Below, one piece after another: positions 59,977 to 64,000 of a stretch of 64,000 bases of DNA; within the stretch, counting starts at the first letter, position 1; every line of letters begins with the position of its first letter. The translations under genes were made by a program, and so were the position numbers. Source of the stretch: Alphaproteobacteria bacterium. GTDB lineage: Bacteria; Pseudomonadota; Alphaproteobacteria; Micropepsales; Micropepsaceae. The stretch lies in the NCBI GenBank assembly GCA_019247845.1, contig JAFBAL010000045.1, forward strand, positions 1-64,000, written 5' to 3'. Under the pieces are notes generated by a model. That model was not told the origin of the DNA, did not search any database, and worked only from the letters and a program-made list of their open reading frames with translations.

Positions 59977-60698
59977 TGCCGGCCGTTTTCGTTCACGGCG
60001 TGCCCGACACGCCCGGCGTCTGGGCGCCGACGCTCGCGAAGCTCGCGCGCCAGGACACGATCGCGCTCAGGCTGCCCGGCTTCGGCTGCGCGCTGCCCGC
60101 GGGGTTCGAGCCGACCAAGGACAACTATGCGGCCTGGCTGGTCGCCGAGCTCGGCAAGTTATCCGGTCCCATCGATCTCGTCGGTCACGACTGGGGCGCG
60201 CTGCTGTGCTACCGCGCGCTGAGCCTCGAGCCCCGGCTGGTGCGCAGCTGGGCCGCGGGCGGCGCGCCGCTCGATCCCGATTATGTCTGGCACGACATGG
60301 CGCAGGCCTGGCAGACGCCCGGCGTCGGTGAAGAGGTGATGAAGCAGTTGATCCCCGAGGCGATGGCGCCGGGATTGATGGCGCAGGGCCAGCCGAAAGA
60401 GGTTGCCGAGGAATCCGCGGGCGCGCTCGACGCCACGATGAAAGCCGCGATCCTCTCGTTATACCGCTCCGCCAAGACCGTCGGCCGCGACTGGTACGAC
60501 GACCTCGAGCGCATCGCGGCACCCGGCCTCGTCATCTTCGGTGAGCGCGATCCTTACGTGAACTGGACCTTCGGCGAGAAGCTCGCCCGGCATGTCGGCG
60601 CGCGGTTCGCGCTGATCAAGGATTGCGGCCATTGGTGGGAGGCCGAGAAGCCCGCAGAGGTGGCTGCGGCGCTGGAGGAATTCTGGGCGTCACTGTAG
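59976..60698 (+). CDS. Alpha/beta hydrolase with Asp nucleophile (240 aa)
   Basis: The nucleophile motif GHDWGA has Asp in place of Ser, as in epoxide hydrolases and haloalkane dehalogenases, and the catalytic His is in CGHWWEAEKP. FGERDPY carries the acid. The ATG at 59976 has GGAGGG upstream and shares a base with the NAT stop (TGATG), so the pair is coupled. Its 3' end overlaps the end of the converging esterase by 9 bp. The substrate is unknown. Confidence 0.82.
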   Translation: MPAVFVHGVPDTPGVWAPTLAKLARQDTIALRLPGFGCALPAGFEPTKDNYAAWLVAELGKLSGPIDLVGHDWGALLCYRALSLEPRLVRSWAAGGAPLDPDYVWHDMAQAWQTPGVGEEVMKQLIPEAMAPGLMAQGQPKEVAEESAGALDATMKAAILSLYRSAKTVGRDWYDDLERIAAPGLVIFGERDPYVNWTFGEKLARHVGARFALIKDCGHWWEAEKPAEVAAALEEFWASL

Positions 60699-61412
60699 GA
60701 AGCGGTCGAGCGCCGCGTTCAAGACGTCCGGCGGGACTTCGTGGCCGCCGTCGAAGGGATGGAACGCGACGTCGTATCCCGCCGCCGACAGCGTGGCGGC
60801 GATGCGCTCGGCACCGCTGAACGGCAGCACGCGGTCGTTGCGTCCATGGCTGATGAAGATGCGCGGGCTGCCGGCGCGCGCGCGGATGCGGAACAGGCCG
60901 GCGGAGAATGCGATCACGTCGCCGAACAGATCGCCGTTCGCCAGTCCCAGCGACAGCGCGAACGAGGCGCCGTCGGAGATGCCCGCAAGCGCGAGCCTTG
61001 CCACGGCGACGTGGGCGAAGGCCTGGTCCAGCGCATCGTCGATTGTGTCGGCGTCCTCGCTTTCGGGCATGTGATGCAGGTCCCAGGTCGCGTTGTGCGA
61101 CTTCGGCGCCAGCACGAACATGCCCCGCGCGTCGGCCGCCGGCGCAAAATCTCTCGCCGTCGAAAGCGCATCTCCGCCTGCGCCGTGCAGCATCGCCAGC
61201 AGCGGCATCGGCGATTCCGGCGCGAACGTCTTGGGGACATAGAGCATCGCGCCGCCGCGCAGCGGGATGAAGGTGCCGGGCGAGGGGGCCGGCAGGGTCG
61301 GCGGCGACGGCCGCGAGACGAGGCGCCCGTCCTTGGCTGCACCGGCGCGCGCCGGCAGGCAAAGCGAAGCGGCGCCGATGAGACCGAGCACCGCCCGCCG
61401 CGTCTGTGTCAC
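60690..61412 (-). CDS. Tat-type exported alpha/beta hydrolase/esterase (240 aa)
   Basis: The N-terminus TQTRRAVLGLIGAASLCLPARAG is a twin-arginine-like signal. The core resembles phospholipase/carboxylesterase or PHB-depolymerase-like proteins: LLAMLHGAGGD (oxyanion), nucleophile Ser in AGISDGAS, FISHGRNDRVLP (acid) and FDGGHEVPP (His). The start GTG at 61412 overlaps the stop of GloVer protein 4 (GTGA), so it is translated with that protein. It probably cleaves esters in the periplasm or outside. Confidence 0.8.
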   Translation of the reverse strand: MTQTRRAVLGLIGAASLCLPARAGAAKDGRLVSRPSPPTLPAPSPGTFIPLRGGAMLYVPKTFAPESPMPLLAMLHGAGGDALSTARDFAPAADARGMFVLAPKSHNATWDLHHMPESEDADTIDDALDQAFAHVAVARLALAGISDGASFALSLGLANGDLFGDVIAFSAGLFRIRARAGSPRIFISHGRNDRVLPFSGAERIAATLSAAGYDVAFHPFDGGHEVPPDVLNAALDRFLQ

Positions 61413-62716
61413 GGGGTCAGCTCGTAGACCGTTCCGCCGTGATTGGCGCCGCCGTACTGGGTCGCGCCGTAGATCTTGCCATTCGCCGCGAAGGTCAGCG
61501 GCCCCGACGGGTTTTCGCCGTCGGTGCAGTTCGCCTGGCTGCAGAACCGGTAGAGCGTCGTGTGCGTCGATCCGCTCTGCTTGTAGATGACGCCGCCGTC
61601 GTTGCCGCCGCCGTCGGTGGTGATGCCGAACACCTCGCCGGCCGCGTTGAAGGCTACGGTGGTCGGGCTGCCGCCGTCGGGGCAATTCGTGCTGCAGAAC
61701 AGGAACACGGTCGACTCCGTCCCGTTGGGCGCGATCTTGAAAAGCGTGCCGGGAACGTTGCCGCCGCCCTGGGCGCCGCCCCAGATATAGCCGTTCTTGG
61801 CCAGCGCGACGCCGGAGGACGGGAACCCGCCGTCGCCGCAGCCCACTTGCGGGCAGAAGGAATAGGCCAGGCTTTCGTTCCAGGTCGGCGCGCCCTTGGC
61901 CTTGACCAGCTTGAAGACCGCGCCGTGCTGATGCGCTCCGCCGCCCATCGCCGTGCCGAGCAGCGTCGTGGCGTTGGCCACGACGAGCTGACCTAGCGGC
62001 TGCCAGCCGTCGGTGCAGCTGCCGAGTTTGGGGCAGAAGCGGTAGAGCACGCTGTAGGCCCAGCGCTTTTCGGTCCTGGGATATATGCGATAGAGCACGC
62101 CGCACCCGCCGCCGAAGCAGGAGCCGTCGTCCTGCTTGCCGCCCGAGGCAAGGCCGTAGAGCGGCGTGGCACCGTCATAGAGCTTGCCGTCCTTCTGTCC
62201 GAGATAGGCGAGGCCGTAGTTGGGTCGATAGCCGTTGTCGCATGTGGGCGTGGAGGTGGAGGTGCAGAACGAATACAGCGTCTTGAGCTTCCATTTCGTG
62301 CGGTCGGCGTTGGGGCTGAGGCGGAAAATCGATCCGACGCGTCCCTTGCCGCCGAAATTCGTCACGCCGTAGAGCGCGCCGTTCGTGTCCAGAACCAGAT
62401 GCCCGGTGGGATTTCCGCCGTCGGCGCAATCCGGCTCCGAACAGAAGGTATGGACAACCTGATGCGTCCAGGTCCCGTCGCCGTTGGGGGTGAGCGCGTA
62501 GACCGTGCCGTAGCCGTCGGGGCCCCCATTGTAGGTCGCGCCATAAAGCGTTCCGGACGCGTCCATGGTCACGCCGCCGGTCGGCACGACGCCGCCGGCG
62601 CAGTCGAAGGCGCCGCAGAAGTCGTGAATCGTCTTGAGCGTCGCGGCATCGGCCCGCGATGCGAGCATGCTCATGGCCGCCGCGAGCAGCGACAGCATCA
62701 AACCCCGAACGCGCAT
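61409..62716 (-). CDS. Secreted GloVer-repeat protein 4 (435 aa)
   Basis: A signal peptide (about residues 1-24, SRADAAT) precedes seven GloVer repeats headed by DFCGAFDCAGG, TFCSEPDCADG, SFCTSTSTPTCDNG, RFCPKLGSCTDG, SFCPQVGCGDG, LFCSTNCPDG and RFCSQANCTDG. The third-repeat insert is present as KLYDGATPLYG. It starts 11 bp after the acyl-ligase stop (GGGGGAA ribosome site) and overlaps the following esterase by 4 bp, so it is the middle gene of a three-gene operon. That makes it the one GloVer copy with an informative context. Confidence 0.8.
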   Translation of the reverse strand: MRVRGLMLSLLAAAMSMLASRADAATLKTIHDFCGAFDCAGGVVPTGGVTMDASGTLYGATYNGGPDGYGTVYALTPNGDGTWTHQVVHTFCSEPDCADGGNPTGHLVLDTNGALYGVTNFGGKGRVGSIFRLSPNADRTKWKLKTLYSFCTSTSTPTCDNGYRPNYGLAYLGQKDGKLYDGATPLYGLASGGKQDDGSCFGGGCGVLYRIYPRTEKRWAYSVLYRFCPKLGSCTDGWQPLGQLVVANATTLLGTAMGGGAHQHGAVFKLVKAKGAPTWNESLAYSFCPQVGCGDGGFPSSGVALAKNGYIWGGAQGGGNVPGTLFKIAPNGTESTVFLFCSTNCPDGGSPTTVAFNAAGEVFGITTDGGGNDGGVIYKQSGSTHTTLYRFCSQANCTDGENPSGPLTFAANGKIYGATQYGGANHGGTVYELTP

Positions 62717-62727
62717 GGCAGTTCCCC

Positions 62728-64000
62728 CTAGGCCGCCCCTTCGGCCGGCAGCATCTTCTGCACCCCGACATAGTCGGTCTTGCCGGTGCCGAGCACCGGA
62801 ATCTCGTCGACGACGACGATGCGCCGCGGAATGGCGAGCTCGGAGACACCGTGGTTGTGAGCCCAGCCCACGATGTCGTGGCGGTTGGCGTCCTTGTTGT
62901 TGGTGACGAGCACGATCTGCTCGCCCTTGCGGCCGTCGGGCACGGTGATCGCGGCGTGGCTGAAATCGGGCCACAGCGCCGAGGCGCAGCTCTCGACCAC
63001 CGCTAGCGACACCGACTCGCCGCCGATCTTGGCGAAGCGCTTCAGCCGCCCCTTGATCGCGATGAAGCCGTCCTCGTCGACCGAGACGACGTCGCCGGTA
63101 TCGTGCCAGCCGCCCGCCGGGGGATCGATCCTGCCCGGCGCTTCGGGGCGCAGATAGCCGAGCATCACGTTCGGACCCTTCACGACCAGGCGCCCGGCAT
63201 TGGGGATGCCTTCGACGGGTTCGAGGCGATACTGCATGTCGGCCATCATCTGGCCGACCGTGCCGGGGCGGTTGGCGCCCGGACGGTTCGCCGCGATCAC
63301 GGGCGAGGTCTCGGTCACGCCATAGCCCTCGAGCAGCTCGATGCCGTGCTTGCGCCGCAAGAGCGCGCGCGTCTCGTCGCGCAGCCGCTCGGCGCCACAG
63401 ACCGTCAGGCGCAGCGACGACAGATCGCCGGGCTCGCCGACGCGCGCATATTGCGTGATGAAGGTGTCGGTCGAGACCAGGATCGTCGCCTTGTGCTTTT
63501 TGATGCGCGCGACGATCTCCTTCGGCTGCAGGGGCGTGGGATGGCAGACGACCTTCAAGCCCAGAAGCGGCGGCATCAGCGAGCCGACCGTCAGGCCGAA
63601 GCAATGGAAGGCGGGCAGGGGGTTGAGCAGGATGTCGGTCGGATAGAGCGCCAGGTGCACGCGCACCTGCTCGACGTTGGCGAGCAGGTTGCGATGCGAC
63701 AGCGCCACGCCCTTCGGCTCGCCCTCGGTGCCCGAGGTGAACAGGATCACCGCCGGCGAATCCGGCGACGGGCGCTTGGTCACGAGGCTGGGGAAGATCG
63801 AGCCCACGACCGCGGCCAGCTTGTCGACGATCGAAAGCTTGCCGCGCAGCTCTTCCAGATAGACGATCTCGAAGTCGCGGGAGAGCTCCTCGACCAGCGG
63901 CTTCAGGCCGGCCATGTCGACCAGGCGCTTGGCGGTGGCGATCTTCTTCACCTGCGCCGTGCGCAGCGCCGATTTGATCGCGGCCGCGCCCGAGGTGAAG
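62728..64000 (-). CDS. AMP-binding acyl ligase, C-terminal part (partial, Aas-like)
   Basis: The gene continues past the right edge; 423 codons are visible, frame from 63999. The adenylation signature ILFTSGTEGEPKGVALSH, then LLEGYGVTETSPVIAANRP, GWHDTGDVVSVDEDGFI and a closing LGTGKTDYVGVQKML are clear. The visible N-terminal part (ALRTAQVKKIATAKRLVD) resembles the ligase end of Aas-type acyl-ACP synthetase/acyltransferases, but the acyltransferase part would lie outside the window. It is the first visible gene of the operon with GloVer protein 4 and the esterase. Confidence 0.82.
   Translation of the reverse strand, partial: FTSGAAAIKSALRTAQVKKIATAKRLVDMAGLKPLVEELSRDFEIVYLEELRGKLSIVDKLAAVVGSIFPSLVTKRPSPDSPAVILFTSGTEGEPKGVALSHRNLLANVEQVRVHLALYPTDILLNPLPAFHCFGLTVGSLMPPLLGLKVVCHPTPLQPKEIVARIKKHKATILVSTDTFITQYARVGEPGDLSSLRLTVCGAERLRDETRALLRRKHGIELLEGYGVTETSPVIAANRPGANRPGTVGQMMADMQYRLEPVEGIPNAGRLVVKGPNVMLGYLRPEAPGRIDPPAGGWHDTGDVVSVDEDGFIAIKGRLKRFAKIGGESVSLAVVESCASALWPDFSHAAITVPDGRKGEQIVLVTNNKDANRHDIVGWAHNHGVSELAIPRRIVVVDEIPVLGTGKTDYVGVQKMLPAEGAA

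Overview
The window is GC-rich (about two thirds G+C by eye) and almost fully coding: no gap between genes exceeds 300 bp. Gene content and order point to an alphaproteobacterium. The run secA, argJ, mutT, an NDUFAF5-like methyltransferase, comF, grxC, nitrilase, DUF1178, ubiG, lysC, ptsP, a RodZ-like gene, ispG, prfA, prmC, DUF4167 and clpB is a typical chromosomal block of that class. The abundance of secreted GloVer-repeat proteins and the ACAD, GST and esterase genes would fit a soil Micropepsaceae/Rhizomicrobium-like lineage, but that family-level guess is weak. No rRNA, tRNA, CRISPR array, insertion sequence, integrase or phage module was found.

Layout. 1-6.7 kb: a tightly coupled plus-strand catabolic-looking operon (DUF1330 protein, GST, sulfatase, GST, GPH-type transporter, GST, LuxR-type regulator) followed by an XRE regulator. 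6.7-8.0 kb: TerC and PAP2 membrane proteins. 8.1-13.5 kb: an acyl-CoA dehydrogenase and an APH-type phosphotransferase, the two halves of eukaryotic ACAD10/11, separated by a GloVer protein and a soluble PAS histidine kinase. 13.6-22.5 kb: a GLUG-repeat secreted protein, an AhpD-like protein, accA, two more GloVer proteins, an epoxide hydrolase and a CsgG-SH3 protein. 22.7-51.2 kb: the conserved core block, interrupted by a TPR protein, a tail-collar protein pair, small secreted and membrane proteins, a Tat-exported GH127 enzyme and an MFS/GFA pair. 51.2-64 kb: accessory genes (lipoproteins, a PhyH-type oxygenase, a methyltransferase, an M23 peptidase, a PadR/sensor pair, NAT, hydrolases) and a minus-strand operon of acyl-ligase, GloVer protein and Tat-exported esterase that runs off the right edge.

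How it works together. Housekeeping functions are protein export (SecA), arginine, lysine-branch and fatty-acid synthesis (ArgJ, LysC, AccA), isoprenoids (IspG), ubiquinone (UbiG), translation termination (PrfA/PrmC), the nitrogen-PTS sensor (PtsP) and proteostasis (ClpB behind a sigma-32-like promoter). Accessory functions are scavenging and detoxification of organic compounds and a secreted or cell-surface proteome.

Most notable observations: four paralogous cysteine-patterned GloVer proteins that share the same extra motif in the third repeat; a GST-sulfatase-GST-transporter-GST operon with a solo LuxR regulator; a Flp pilin gene whose start lies inside mutT; seven convergent gene pairs that share a 4-bp stop-codon overlap, plus an eighth that looks recently separated by a 20-bp tandem duplication; and two shortened enzymes, a methyltransferase lacking its SAM-binding loop and PrmC with a reduced N-terminal domain.
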